Positions 52,467-61,705 of a stretch of DNA of 64,000 bases are shown here, in pieces. This DNA comes from Chitinophagaceae bacterium. Lineage in GTDB: Bacteria > Bacteroidota > Bacteroidia > Chitinophagales > Chitinophagaceae. The position numbers were made by a program, and so were the translations under genes. The stretch spans positions 1-64,000 of the forward strand of contig JALHNJ010000003.1 in the NCBI GenBank assembly GCA_022843585.1, written 5' to 3'. The notes beneath the pieces are model-generated. The model was not told the DNA's origin. It made no database searches and saw nothing but the letters and a program-made list of their open reading frames with translations. The first letter of the stretch is position 1; every line of letters starts with the position of its first letter.

Positions 52467-52877
52467 TTATTTGTTCCCTAATATAACTACCAATGCATAA
52501 ATAACGCCCGGTAACCAGAACAATAAAGTAAGCAATAAGCTAATCCAGAACTTGCTATTGATTTCACCCTGGTGCAGGTAAACAGCCAGTGGTGGTAACA
52601 AAATAGCTAAAATTACCAACAGCAAAGTATTTGTTTCAGCAGCATTGCCAGCTTTTTTGCTTGCTTTAAATGCTTTGATTTCTTCCTTAACTTCTTTAGC
52701 CTTTTCTCTTTTCTCTTTTTTGGACAAACTTTTAAAAGCATCGGTTGCAGCTTTTACTGTCGCCGGATCTGGTTCAGTAGAAACAGATAAAGCCGGAACA
52801 ACTATAGCGGCAGATAATTGGGTAATTGGAGCAATAGCGATAAAAAATGCAAATAGCAGGAGTAGAGTCTTTCTCAT
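52467..52877 (-). CDS. YqaE/Pmp3 family membrane protein with N-terminal extension
   Basis: Protein of 136 aa. The C-terminal 55 residues match YqaE/Pmp3: LLVILAILLPPLAVYLHQG, then FWISLLLTLLFWLPGVIYALVVIL, two helices joined by a short loop. Typical members are only about 50-60 aa. Here a signal-peptide-like N-terminus (cleavage near LSA, residue 23) and a charged helix-forming segment (KSLSKKEKREKAKEVKEEIKAFKASKK, about 49-75) precede it. Pmp3-type proteins are linked to membrane stress and cation homeostasis; the role in Bacteroidota is unknown. Confidence 0.75.
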   Translation of the reverse strand: MRKTLLLLFAFFIAIAPITQLSAAIVVPALSVSTEPDPATVKAATDAFKSLSKKEKREKAKEVKEEIKAFKASKKAGNAAETNTLLLVILAILLPPLAVYLHQGEINSKFWISLLLTLLFWLPGVIYALVVILGNK

Positions 52878-52990
52878 TTTAGTTCGTTTAAATTTTAAAA
52901 TTAATAGTGCACAATTAAAATGCCGGAAAAATTAAAATAGCCCGTTATCCACAGGCTATTACTAATAATATATCTAAATGAGTAAATTCT

Positions 52991-53146
52991 TTACATAATA
53001 TCCATAGCTTTTACAAAAGCTGTGGTTTGAAAGGGAAGAATTAGTGTAAGCCATTCCCAATGAGTAACAATTGCAAAAAGTAAGGCCGCAGTTGAAGCAA
53101 AAAATACTAACCACCAAAGTCCTTTATATTTTTTTGTTTGTTCCAT
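52991..53146 (-). CDS. 51-aa small membrane protein
   Basis: Short frame of 51 codons on the minus strand. It reads MEQTKKYKGLWWLVFFAS, then one hydrophobic helix (residues about 11-28), and an amphipathic tail (HWEWLTLILPFQ). A charged N-terminus, paired tryptophans and one or two helices are typical of small inner-membrane proteins. It lies 63 bases after (in its reading direction) the 174-aa membrane protein gene at 53210-53734, on the same strand, and may be co-transcribed. No homologue was recognised. Confidence 0.55.
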   Translation of the reverse strand: MEQTKKYKGLWWLVFFASTAALLFAIVTHWEWLTLILPFQTTAFVKAMDIM

Positions 53147-53209
53147 CTTCAAGGTTTTTAAGTAAGTGGTGCAAAAATAAGGCGACTGGCTTAAATCAAA
53201 AAATGAGAT

Positions 53210-53734
53210 TTAGACTTTCTTTGTTTGTTTTAATGACAATGGTATAGCCAATAATGCCCCCGTTAAAGCAATAATCCATTTGGCAATAACAACAATATGA
53301 TAATTTGAAAAATCTTTGCTATTAATTACCGGGTTTTTAATCCAGTTGAATAAATATATATTTTCAACAACATCACATGCAAAAGCAATTGTCTGTAAGG
53401 CTGCTAATCCAAAAAGAATCTTGCGTAACAGTTTGCTTTTAGATATTTCACGGGCAATCATACATAGTGCTGCAATCCCAGGATAAACACCCACCATAAA
53501 AGCAAAATCAAACGCAAGATGATACCGGAGAATATTTTTAACCGGATTATCCAAACCGGCAAGAATTGCTGAAACTTTCTCCTGGGAATATGTGACCTCC
53601 AGCCCAATTATGGTAAAAATATCCCCATTAAACAGAAAATCAGATTCCATCGATTTCATGCAAAAAGCAGAACCAACAAAAAGCCCCAGTGAGAAAATAA
53701 ATAATTTTTGCCAGTGAATTGTGCGGATAATCAT
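53210..53734 (-). CDS. hypothetical four-helix membrane protein
   Basis: Protein of 174 aa with hydrophobic helices at about residues 10-26, 73-95, 103-122 and 147-167. A large polar loop (about 27-70) contains GDIFTIIGLEVTYSQEK. It lies upstream of the 51-aa membrane protein on the same strand. Not recognised. Probably in the inner membrane. Confidence 0.6.
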   Translation of the reverse strand: MIIRTIHWQKLFIFSLGLFVGSAFCMKSMESDFLFNGDIFTIIGLEVTYSQEKVSAILAGLDNPVKNILRYHLAFDFAFMVGVYPGIAALCMIAREISKSKLLRKILFGLAALQTIAFACDVVENIYLFNWIKNPVINSKDFSNYHIVVIAKWIIALTGALLAIPLSLKQTKKV

Positions 53735-53862
53735 ACAAATAATAGGATTTTTATACTTTCTGATAAATAAATGTACGAACCTAGCTTGTTTTTTTTATTT
53801 TCGTTTGCAACGTGTCACTAATACACAAATCTTGCCTCTAAACCACTGAATTAACGATTGAA

Positions 53863-56565
53863 ATGAAGCTCCAGTTTTATTTACGTTTCCATACCAAATA
53901 TGGCCAAAGCTTGTGGATTACAGGGAATGTTGAAGAACTGGGTAACAACGACCCCTCCCAAGCCATTCTAATGGAGTATCTCAACGATGAATTTTGGTAT
54001 TGTGGAGTAGAAATAAAACGGAAGGGAATTCAAAAAACCGGAGTTTCTTATAAGTACATATTAAAGAATGAAGATGGCGAATTGCTCTATGAATGGGGCA
54101 CTGATCGTCACATAAGTGCTTTTAATAAAGACCAGCAAGAAGTGCAGTTAGTTGATACATGGAACCATGCGGGTGAATATGAAAATGTGTTCTTCTCCGC
54201 TGCATTTAATAAAGTCCTTCTTTCTTCACATCACACAAAAACTAAAATAACTACTGAGAAAAACTTCACCCATGTATTTCGTGTAAAAGCTCCCTTGCTT
54301 AAAAAGAATGAGGTGGTTTGTATTTCAGGAAGTGGCGAAAGTTTTGCTGATTGGGCCGTTGAAAAACCTGTTTTACTGGGAAAGGAGGGTGTTTGGTGGA
54401 CTGCAAAACTGAATTTACATGAAGCTGGATTTCCCGTTGCATACAAATATGGAGTTTATAATACCAAAGAGAAAAGCTTTGTAAGATATGAAGATGGCAA
54501 TAACAGGCTTTTATATGGAGATGCGGCCAAAAAGAAAATTACAATTCTGCATGATGGCTTTGTGCACTTGCCCAATAATACCTGGAAAGGTGCAGGCGTA
54601 GCAATTCCTGTTTTTAGCCTGCGAAGCAACAACAGTTTTGGTGTAGGAGAGTTTGGCGATATTAAATTGCTAGTTGACTGGGCCAAAATAGCTGGTCTAA
54701 AGCTGATACAATTACTGCCGATCAATGATACAATGGCCAATTTTGATTGGACTGACTCTTATCCCTATTCGGCTATCTCCGCATTTGCATTACACCCTTT
54801 ATACATTAACCTTGAAAAAATAGCCGGTAAAGAGTATGCCCCTATGCTTCGTTCGCTAAAAACAAAGCAAAAACAATTAAATGAACTAACCATCGTCGAT
54901 TATGAACAGGTAATGAAGTTTAAAATGCCTGTATTAAGAGAGCTTTATGAGATAATAGGCGAAAATTGTTTTGAATCAGACGATTACAAACAATTTTTTA
55001 TTGAAAATAAGTATTGGTTGGAGTCGTATGCCGCCTTTTCCTTCTTCAGAGATAAATACAGTTGTTCCAATTTTGATACCTGGAAAACTCATGCTATTTA
55101 CAAAAAATCAGAGATTGATAAACTATGTGCCGCAGGTTCTTCTGTCTTTAAGAATATCGGCTTTTATTATTTCATCCAATATCATTTGCATCTTCAATTA
55201 AAAGAAGCGGCTGACTATGCGCATAAAAAAGGGGTGGTTTTAAAAGGAGATATTCCAATTGGAATTTCCCGATATAGTGTTGATGCCTGGGTAGCCCCGA
55301 AAATGTACAATATGTGTTGGCAGGCAGGTGCACCCCCTGATGATTTTACTGCTGTGGGGCAAAACTGGGGTTTCCCAACCTATAATTGGAAGAAAATGCA
55401 GGAAGATGGGTTTGCCTGGTGGAAACAGCGTTTTGAGCAAATGAGTAATTATTTCGATGCTTTCCGTATAGATCATATACTTGGGTTCTTCCGTATTTGG
55501 AGTATACCTGCCAATGCAGTGCAAGGAATTATGGGACGATTTGTTCCCTGCCTTCCTGTACATATCAATGAGTTTGGTGAAAACGGAATTTGGTTCGATT
55601 ATCAGCGTTATTGCAGACCATTTATTACCGAAGAAGTATTAGAGGAAATTTTTGGAGATAAAGCTGGGTACATAAAAACGAAATTTGTTGTTGCCAATGA
55701 ATTGGGAGGTTATGATTTGGCAGAAGAATTTGAAACACAAAAGTTGGTTGAAAAATATTTTACTTCCCTTGATGAAACTGAAGAGAACGAGCAATTAAAA
55801 TTGGGGTTGTATGATTTAATATCAAACGTAATCTTTTTCGAAGAAAGTGGTTCACAGGGACAGGAATTTCATTTCCGTATTTCGATGGAAAAAACAACTT
55901 CCTTCCGGCACCTCATTCCACATGTGCAGGAAAAATTGAGGAGCCTCTACATAAATTATTTTTATCGGCGCCAGGATGATTTCTGGTATAAAGAAGCATT
56001 ACATAAACTGCCTCAATTAAAATCTGCCACCAATATGCTTGTTTGCGGTGAGGATTTAGGAATGGTTCCACATTGTGTGCCTGATGTAATGCAGCAACTG
56101 GGCATACTGAGTTTGGAAATCCAACGTATGCCTAAAGACCCAAATAAAGAATTTTTCATACCCAACGATGCCCCTTATATGTCTGTCATTACTCCATCCA
56201 CACATGATATGAGTACTATAAGAGGTTGGTGGGAAGAAAACAGAGAACGCACAAAACATTTCTACAACAATGTACTTGAACAATGGGGAGATGCGCCGGA
56301 ATATTGTGAGCCATGGATAAACCGTGCTGTTGTTTTACAACATTTATATTCACCAGCTATGTGGAGTATATTCCAATTGCAGGATATTATGGGAATGAGT
56401 GATACACTTCGCCGGGAAAATCCTAATGATGAACGAATTAATAATCCTGCAAATCCGAAACACTATTGGCAATACCGGATGCATATTTTATTAGAAGATT
56501 TGATCAAGCAAAAGGAATTCAATGAAGAATTGAACGGTTATGTTATTAATAGCGGAAGAGGATAA
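53863..56565 (+). CDS. malQ: 4-alpha-glucanotransferase with two CBM20 domains
   Basis: Protein of 900 aa. Two N-terminal starch-binding CBM20 domains (residues about 1-105 and 130-235) are followed by a GH77 catalytic domain. The catalytic residues are visible: nucleophile Asp537 in FDAFRIDH, acid/base Glu730 in VCGEDLG and Asp782 in PSTHDMST. No signal peptide, so it acts in the cytoplasm, transferring maltosyl or longer units between alpha-glucans in glycogen or maltodextrin turnover. The layout matches plant DPE2 and is usual for Bacteroidota. Confidence 0.93.
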   Translation: MKLQFYLRFHTKYGQSLWITGNVEELGNNDPSQAILMEYLNDEFWYCGVEIKRKGIQKTGVSYKYILKNEDGELLYEWGTDRHISAFNKDQQEVQLVDTWNHAGEYENVFFSAAFNKVLLSSHHTKTKITTEKNFTHVFRVKAPLLKKNEVVCISGSGESFADWAVEKPVLLGKEGVWWTAKLNLHEAGFPVAYKYGVYNTKEKSFVRYEDGNNRLLYGDAAKKKITILHDGFVHLPNNTWKGAGVAIPVFSLRSNNSFGVGEFGDIKLLVDWAKIAGLKLIQLLPINDTMANFDWTDSYPYSAISAFALHPLYINLEKIAGKEYAPMLRSLKTKQKQLNELTIVDYEQVMKFKMPVLRELYEIIGENCFESDDYKQFFIENKYWLESYAAFSFFRDKYSCSNFDTWKTHAIYKKSEIDKLCAAGSSVFKNIGFYYFIQYHLHLQLKEAADYAHKKGVVLKGDIPIGISRYSVDAWVAPKMYNMCWQAGAPPDDFTAVGQNWGFPTYNWKKMQEDGFAWWKQRFEQMSNYFDAFRIDHILGFFRIWSIPANAVQGIMGRFVPCLPVHINEFGENGIWFDYQRYCRPFITEEVLEEIFGDKAGYIKTKFVVANELGGYDLAEEFETQKLVEKYFTSLDETEENEQLKLGLYDLISNVIFFEESGSQGQEFHFRISMEKTTSFRHLIPHVQEKLRSLYINYFYRRQDDFWYKEALHKLPQLKSATNMLVCGEDLGMVPHCVPDVMQQLGILSLEIQRMPKDPNKEFFIPNDAPYMSVITPSTHDMSTIRGWWEENRERTKHFYNNVLEQWGDAPEYCEPWINRAVVLQHLYSPAMWSIFQLQDIMGMSDTLRRENPNDERINNPANPKHYWQYRMHILLEDLIKQKEFNEELNGYVINSGRG

Positions 56566-56569
56566 TAGT

Positions 56570-56577
56570 TATCTTTG
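56570..56577 (+). promoter_or_regulatory. promoter of the dipeptide epimerase gene
   Basis: TATCTTTG overlapping the end of malQ; the next ATG is 6 bases away (56583), so the transcript may be leaderless. Confidence 0.5.
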
Positions 56578-56582
56578 ACCGC

Positions 56583-57608
56583 ATGAAACTTCACTACTGG
56601 TCGCATAATTTAAAATTTCGTCATCCATTTACTATTTCCAGGGGCACCAAAACACATCAGCCTACATTCATTGTAGAATTAGATCATTTTGGTATAAAAG
56701 GTTATGGCGAAGCACCTGCGATTTCTTACTACCATATCCCGGTAGAAAAAATGATTGCCGATATTGAAGCAAAAAAAACACTCATTGAGAAATTTGCCTT
56801 TACAGATCCCGAACGTTACTGGCATTACCTGCATCATTTAATACCCAATAATTCATTTTTAGTTTGCGCTTTAGATATTGCTGCCTGGGATATTTATGGA
56901 AAAATGAAAAAGAAAAAATTGTATGAACTCTGGGGAGGCGATATAAGTACAAATCCAATTTGTGATTACACCATTGGTATCGATAGCATAGAAAAAATGG
57001 TAGCGAAGATGAAAGAAAAACCCTGGCCCATTTATAAAATAAAAGTAGGCACCGCAGACGATATTGGAATTGTAAAAGCCTTGCGGGAAAATACAAATGC
57101 CACACTTAGAGTAGATGCAAATGCAGGATGGGATGTGGAAACTGCTTTGAAATTAATTCCGCAGCTAGAAGAATTAGGAGTGGAGCTGGTAGAACAACCG
57201 CTTGCTAAGGATGATTGGGAAGGAATGAAAATATTATACGCAGCATCTTCTTTACCGTTATATGCTGATGAATCTTGTGTAGCAGAAAAAGATGTAGAGA
57301 AATGCCACAACTATTTCCATGGCATTAATATCAAGCTAACAAAATGTAGTGGTATTACTCCGGCTCGCAGAATGATTGATAAAGCAAAAGAACTCAACAT
57401 GAAAATAATGGTCGGATGTATGAATGAATCAACTGTGGGTTCTGCTGCCATTGCTCACTTGCTTCCATTCATCGACCATGTTGATATGGATGGGCCTTTA
57501 TTATTAGAGGAAGATCTTGCAACTGGTATTGCATATAATTTTGGAAAGATTATCTATAGCGATGCGTCTGGGTTGGGTATTAATTATACAGGATTGTATA
57601 GCAAGTAA
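56583..57608 (+). CDS. dipeptide (L-Ala-D/L-Glu type) epimerase
   Basis: Protein of 341 aa, enolase superfamily, muconate-lactonising-enzyme subgroup. The capping domain is followed by the barrel with acid/base Lys in IYKIKVG, metal ligands in RVDANAGWD, LVEQPL and YADESC, and the second Lys in INIKLTKCSG. This matches dipeptide epimerases, which recycle murein peptides by epimerising L-Ala-D-Glu. Substrate specificity cannot be fixed by eye. It follows malQ by 17 bases but has its own promoter box. Confidence 0.85.
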   Translation: MKLHYWSHNLKFRHPFTISRGTKTHQPTFIVELDHFGIKGYGEAPAISYYHIPVEKMIADIEAKKTLIEKFAFTDPERYWHYLHHLIPNNSFLVCALDIAAWDIYGKMKKKKLYELWGGDISTNPICDYTIGIDSIEKMVAKMKEKPWPIYKIKVGTADDIGIVKALRENTNATLRVDANAGWDVETALKLIPQLEELGVELVEQPLAKDDWEGMKILYAASSLPLYADESCVAEKDVEKCHNYFHGINIKLTKCSGITPARRMIDKAKELNMKIMVGCMNESTVGSAAIAHLLPFIDHVDMDGPLLLEEDLATGIAYNFGKIIYSDASGLGINYTGLYSK

Positions 57609-57721
57609 CTTCAATACGGTCTTAACAGGGTTAGTATTCATGAAAATGATGAAGAAATCCCTTATCATCTCATTTCCAAGCTATTCCTTTGCAGCATCTT
57701 GCAAACTCTTTTAAAAAAATA

Positions 57722-57768
57722 TAACTCACCTATACCATTCCTAGAGATATAGCGTTATAGGTGAGTTA
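57722..57768. repeat. isolated 13-bp inverted repeat
   Basis: TAACTCACCTATA (57722-57734) and TATAGGTGAGTTA (57756-57768) pair perfectly around 21 bases, in the gap between the epimerase and DUF6089 genes. The T run lies only on its minus-strand side. Confidence 0.7.
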
Positions 57769-57801
57769 GTCCAAATCCTTGTAAAATCCAATCCAGTACT
57801 T

Positions 57802-58695
57802 GTGAAACCAGTAACGACCTTACTATTCATTGTATGCCTTCTTATTGGCTATACACCCAGTTATTCTCAAGAGCAAGATAAATCTGCCTCCATAGCCCTT
57901 TTTACCGGTGCTATGAATTACCAGGGTGATTTAAATCCCAGCAGTTTCAAGTTTTCACATTCCGGTCTTACCATTGGACTTATTTACCGCAAACCGCTCA
58001 ATCGTTGGTTTACTCTCAGAGGAGGAATAACAGTTGGTAAAATAATGGCGGCAGACAAATGGAACAGAGATTATCTACAAATGCGTAATCTTTCTTTCAC
58101 AACAACTTTACAAGAAATACATACCGGGCTCGAAGTAAATGTGCTGGATATTTCAACCAATCGTTTTACCCCGTATCTCTATGGAGGAGTTGCTGTTTTT
58201 CATTTTAATCCCTGGACAAATGATAATAATGGAACAAAAACATACCTGAAGCCATTAAGCACAGAAGGGCAGGGCTTATCGGCCTATCCGGAAAGAAAGA
58301 CTTATCAGCTCACACAATTTTCCTTATCATTTGGAGCAGGTCTGAAGTTTGCAATTTCGGATGCTATACAAATCGGTGTAGAACTAAACCAGCGTAAAAC
58401 ATTTACTGATTATTTAGATGATGTAAGCTCCAGCTTTGTTGATGTGGATATACTGCGACAGGAGCGGGGTGATAAGGCAGTAGAATTAGCCTATCGGGCA
58501 GATGAAATTCCAAACGGGCAGCTACAATATCCTAATCATGGTGACCAGCGGGGCACGCCGTCTGAAATGGATTGGTATTATTTCTTTGGATTTACATCAG
58601 AAATAAAACTACATGCAATTGGAGGCTTATTCGGCAACAGAACCAATAAAAAAGGAGTTAACAGCCAGCGTTGCCCCAGAAATGTGAGCTATTAA
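57802..58695 (+). CDS. DUF6089 outer-membrane beta-barrel-type protein, paralogue 1
   Basis: Protein of 297 aa with a GTG start at 57802 followed by a signal peptide (cleavage near SYSQ, residue 22). The body matches the DUF6089 group: ALFTGAMNYQGDL, PYLYGGVAVFHFNPW, LKPLSTEGQGLSAYPERKTYQLTQFSLSFGAGLKFA and FTDYLDDVSSSFVD. The alternating strands suggest an eight-stranded outer-membrane barrel. It is one of two tandem paralogues. Function unknown, though members are common in Bacteroidota. Confidence 0.75.
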   Translation: MKPVTTLLFIVCLLIGYTPSYSQEQDKSASIALFTGAMNYQGDLNPSSFKFSHSGLTIGLIYRKPLNRWFTLRGGITVGKIMAADKWNRDYLQMRNLSFTTTLQEIHTGLEVNVLDISTNRFTPYLYGGVAVFHFNPWTNDNNGTKTYLKPLSTEGQGLSAYPERKTYQLTQFSLSFGAGLKFAISDAIQIGVELNQRKTFTDYLDDVSSSFVDVDILRQERGDKAVELAYRADEIPNGQLQYPNHGDQRGTPSEMDWYYFFGFTSEIKLHAIGGLFGNRTNKKGVNSQRCPRNVSY

Positions 58696-58761
58696 ATCTA
58701 ATCTCTATAACTTGTCCACAGCCGTGTAGTATTTTTACTAACAAAAACCATATTGCGGCCT

Positions 58762-58769
58762 TAAATTTG
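58762..58769 (+). promoter_or_regulatory. promoter of the second DUF6089 gene
   Basis: TAAATTTG followed by CAAT, 26 bases before the ATG at 58796. Confidence 0.6.
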
Positions 58770-58795
58770 CAATAGCGTTTCGAACTCGTTATTGT

Positions 58796-59656
58796 ATGAA
58801 AAATATCCTCTTTATTTTTATTGCTATTCTTTCATTTACTGTTTCATCTGCACAGCGTTTGCATGTTGGTGTATTTGGCGGAGCTTCCGCATATAATGGT
58901 GACCTGACAGATAAGATCTTTCCAAAGAAAGTAACAAACGGTGCTCTTGGCATTACCGTCAACTATGAGTTACAAGATCAGATTATGCTGCGTGCAGGTC
59001 TTACTTATTCCGTTGTGGGTGGAGCGGATCGGTTTAGTGATAAAGAAGATATCCGTTTGCGCAATCTATCTTTTGAAACCTCCATTTTTGAATTTAGTGC
59101 AGTGGGTGAATATTATTTGCTGAATTTATATGACAGAAAATATTCTCCATATGCATTTGCGGGTCTTGCAGTTTTTAAATATAACCCGTATGCTTACTAC
59201 GGCAACCAACAAAAAGTTTTTTTACGTCCGTTGAGTACAGAAGGACAGGGCTTAAGTAACTACCCGGATAGAAAAGAATACAGCTTAACACAATTTGCAA
59301 TTCCTTTTGGAGGAGGTATAAAATTCGCTGTTACTGAAAATCTAAGAATTGGTTTGGAAGGTGGCATCCGAAAACTATTTACTGATTATCTTGATGATGC
59401 CAGTAAGAACTATATTGATCCTGCCGATTTACTAGCCGCTAAAGGTCAAATGGCTGTTGATATTTCTTATCGTAGCGATGAGGTTGGCGGCAGTTTGGCT
59501 TATCCCGATAAAACCTCACAAAGAGGTAATCCAAAAAGCAAAGACATGTATTATTTTGCTGGTCTTCATCTTACCTACAAATTAGGTGGTAGTGGAGGAG
59601 GTTTTGGTAGTGGCGGTCGCAAAAATAGAATGGGTTGCCCTACAAATGTATACTGA
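58796..59656 (+). CDS. DUF6089 outer-membrane beta-barrel-type protein, paralogue 2
   Basis: Protein of 286 aa with a signal peptide (cleavage near VSSAQ, residue 19). It shares the blocks of its upstream neighbour: VFGGASAYNGDL, PYAFAGLAVFKYNPYAYY, LRPLSTEGQGLSNYPDRKEYSLTQFAIPFGGGIKFA and FTDYLDDASKNYID. The C-terminal glycine-rich tail (GGSGGGFGSGG) is longer than in the neighbour. Tandem duplication is inferred. It has its own promoter. Confidence 0.75.
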   Translation: MKNILFIFIAILSFTVSSAQRLHVGVFGGASAYNGDLTDKIFPKKVTNGALGITVNYELQDQIMLRAGLTYSVVGGADRFSDKEDIRLRNLSFETSIFEFSAVGEYYLLNLYDRKYSPYAFAGLAVFKYNPYAYYGNQQKVFLRPLSTEGQGLSNYPDRKEYSLTQFAIPFGGGIKFAVTENLRIGLEGGIRKLFTDYLDDASKNYIDPADLLAAKGQMAVDISYRSDEVGGSLAYPDKTSQRGNPKSKDMYYFAGLHLTYKLGGSGGGFGSGGRKNRMGCPTNVY

Positions 59657-59698
59657 TAATACTCCCGTATTTTCAACAATTACTCTCCTGCTGTGTTG

Positions 59699-59706
59699 TA
59701 CCTTTG
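59699..59706 (+). promoter_or_regulatory. promoter of the UbiD-ATP-grasp pair
   Basis: TACCTTTG followed by CAAA, 63 bases before the ATG at 59770. Confidence 0.6.
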
Positions 59707-59724
59707 CAAACCCAATGTACAAGG

Positions 59725-59743
59725 CTCTGAGCTTGTCGAAGAG
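59725..59743. repeat. CTCTGAGCTTGTCGAAGAG repeat
   Basis: A 19-bp copy of the TGAGCTTGTCGAAG repeat, scattered between genes in many Bacteroidota. It lies inside the leader of the UbiD gene. Confidence 0.6.
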
Positions 59744-59769
59744 TTGATGTATAAGGTTTTTATAAAAGC

Positions 59770-61704
59770 ATGGCCTGGAAAAATCAACAACAATTTATAG
59801 ACGCATTAAACGATGCCGGTGAGTTACTTCGTATCAAATCGTATGTAGATCCCAAACTGGAAATTGCAGAAATAACTGATCGTATCAGTAAATCAGGAAA
59901 CGGAGGTAAGGCGTTACTGTTTGAAAATACCGGATATGATTTTCCGGTGTTGATGAATGCATACGGAAGCGAAAAAAGAATGTGTATGGCATTAGGTGTC
60001 GATCACCTCGATGATGTAGCAAAGGAAATAGAATCGCTTTTTCATCTTTTATCTTCTCCCAAGGAAAATATTATTGATAAATTAAAACTGTTGCCAAAAC
60101 TTGGACAGTTTGCCAGTTGGATGCCCAAAGTAAAAAAGGGAAGAGGAGAGTGCCAGGAAGTGGTGATGGGAAACCCTGATATAAAAAAACTACCGGTTAT
60201 TACCTGTTGGCCGAAAGATGGGGGGCCGTTTGTTACGTTGCCAATTATTCATACCAAAGATCCGAATTCAAATTCCCGAAACGTAGGTATGTATCGTATG
60301 CAGGTGTTTGGCCCTACACTTACTGGCATGCATTGGCACAAGCATAAAGTTTCTGCTAAACATTTTAATGAATATAAAAAGCTGAATAAAAGAATGCCGG
60401 TGGCTGTTGCACTCGGTGGTGATCCCGTATATGCCTATTCTGCCACAGCACCTTTACCAGAGAATGTTGATGAATACATGCTAGCCGGATTTTTGCGAAA
60501 GAAAAAAGTAGAGTTGGTAAAATGTATTTCTCAACCAGATGTGGAAGTACCTGCTGATGCAGATTTTATTATTGAAGGTTATGTCGATCCCAACGATGAA
60601 TTAATTTGGGAAGGCCCGTTTGGGGATCATACCGGCTATTATTCCTTACCTGATTTTTATCCCCGTTTTCATATTACTGCCATCACTCACAAGAAGAATG
60701 CGGTGTATCCAGCTACTATTGTTGGTATACCACCACAGGAAGATGCATGGCTGGGGAAAGCAACAGAAAGAATTTTTTTGGCGCCCATCAAGATGACGAT
60801 GGTGCCGGAAATACTAGATATGGATATGCCAATAGAAGGAGTGTTTCATAACCTTGTTATTACTAAAATAAAAAAAGAATATGCAGGGCAGGGCCAAAAA
60901 GTAATGAATGCTATGTGGGGTGCCGGGCAAATGATGTTCAATAAAATATTAGTGATGGCTGACGAAGGAGTAAGCATCCAGGATTATGAAGCACTGGCAA
61001 AATATGTTTTTAAAAATTTGAATCCTGCTACTGATATCGCATTTGCTAGTGGTCCAATGGATGTGTTAGATCATAGCTGTAGTAAGCTGGGATTTGGAGG
61101 TAAGATGTGTATTGACGGTACAGCGAAGTATGAAGAAGAGAAAGATGAAAATGCTCATTATACAATGCTAAATGTTCAAATATCAGGTGAGTTACTTAAA
61201 AGTAAATTTTCTGAAATAGCTGTAGTAAATGTTTCGTTGCTTAAAAAAGAAATTCCCTGTTTGATAATTTCAGTAGAAAAGAATCGGGTAGGGCATATAA
61301 AAGAATTACACGAACAAATTTGCGCACTTCCGGAGTTAGAAGGAGTAAAGATGATCTTATATGTAGAGCATACTGTTGATGCGAATGATCTAACTACGGC
61401 TTTATGGCGTTTTTGCAATAACCTCGATCCTAAAAGAGACTATCACCTCTCTAAACGTCCGATACCGAACTCCGAACTCCGAATTCTGAACTTGTATTCC
61501 GCCTGTATGGGTTTCGACGGCACAAGAAAAACAAAAGAACATGACAATTTTCAGCGGGACTGGCCGAATATTATTGTAGCAGATGATGAAACAATACGAT
61601 CCGTAGATGAAAAATGGAGCCAGTTAAATATTGGTGCATTTATTCCATCTCCTTCGCTTAAATTTAAAGGACAGATGTACGGCGAAGAAGCTGTGGTAAA
61701 ATAA
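59770..61704 (+). CDS. UbiD-family decarboxylase
   Basis: Protein of 644 aa, the size of the long UbiD-type decarboxylases of Bacteroidota associated with menaquinone synthesis. UbiD proteins use prenylated FMN. Conserved blocks include MNAYGSEKRMCMALG, GMYRMQVFGPTLTGMHWH, WEGPFGDHTGYYSLPDFYPRFHIT and LGKATERIFLAPIKM. An oddity is that bases 61462-61488 contain the scattered repeat CCGAACTCCGAACTCC, which reads RPIPNSELRILN and appears as a small in-frame insertion just before GFDGTRKTKEHDNFQRDWP. It is followed 1 base later by an ATP-grasp gene. Confidence 0.82.
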   Translation: MAWKNQQQFIDALNDAGELLRIKSYVDPKLEIAEITDRISKSGNGGKALLFENTGYDFPVLMNAYGSEKRMCMALGVDHLDDVAKEIESLFHLLSSPKENIIDKLKLLPKLGQFASWMPKVKKGRGECQEVVMGNPDIKKLPVITCWPKDGGPFVTLPIIHTKDPNSNSRNVGMYRMQVFGPTLTGMHWHKHKVSAKHFNEYKKLNKRMPVAVALGGDPVYAYSATAPLPENVDEYMLAGFLRKKKVELVKCISQPDVEVPADADFIIEGYVDPNDELIWEGPFGDHTGYYSLPDFYPRFHITAITHKKNAVYPATIVGIPPQEDAWLGKATERIFLAPIKMTMVPEILDMDMPIEGVFHNLVITKIKKEYAGQGQKVMNAMWGAGQMMFNKILVMADEGVSIQDYEALAKYVFKNLNPATDIAFASGPMDVLDHSCSKLGFGGKMCIDGTAKYEEEKDENAHYTMLNVQISGELLKSKFSEIAVVNVSLLKKEIPCLIISVEKNRVGHIKELHEQICALPELEGVKMILYVEHTVDANDLTTALWRFCNNLDPKRDYHLSKRPIPNSELRILNLYSACMGFDGTRKTKEHDNFQRDWPNIIVADDETIRSVDEKWSQLNIGAFIPSPSLKFKGQMYGEEAVVK

Positions 61705-61705
61705 A

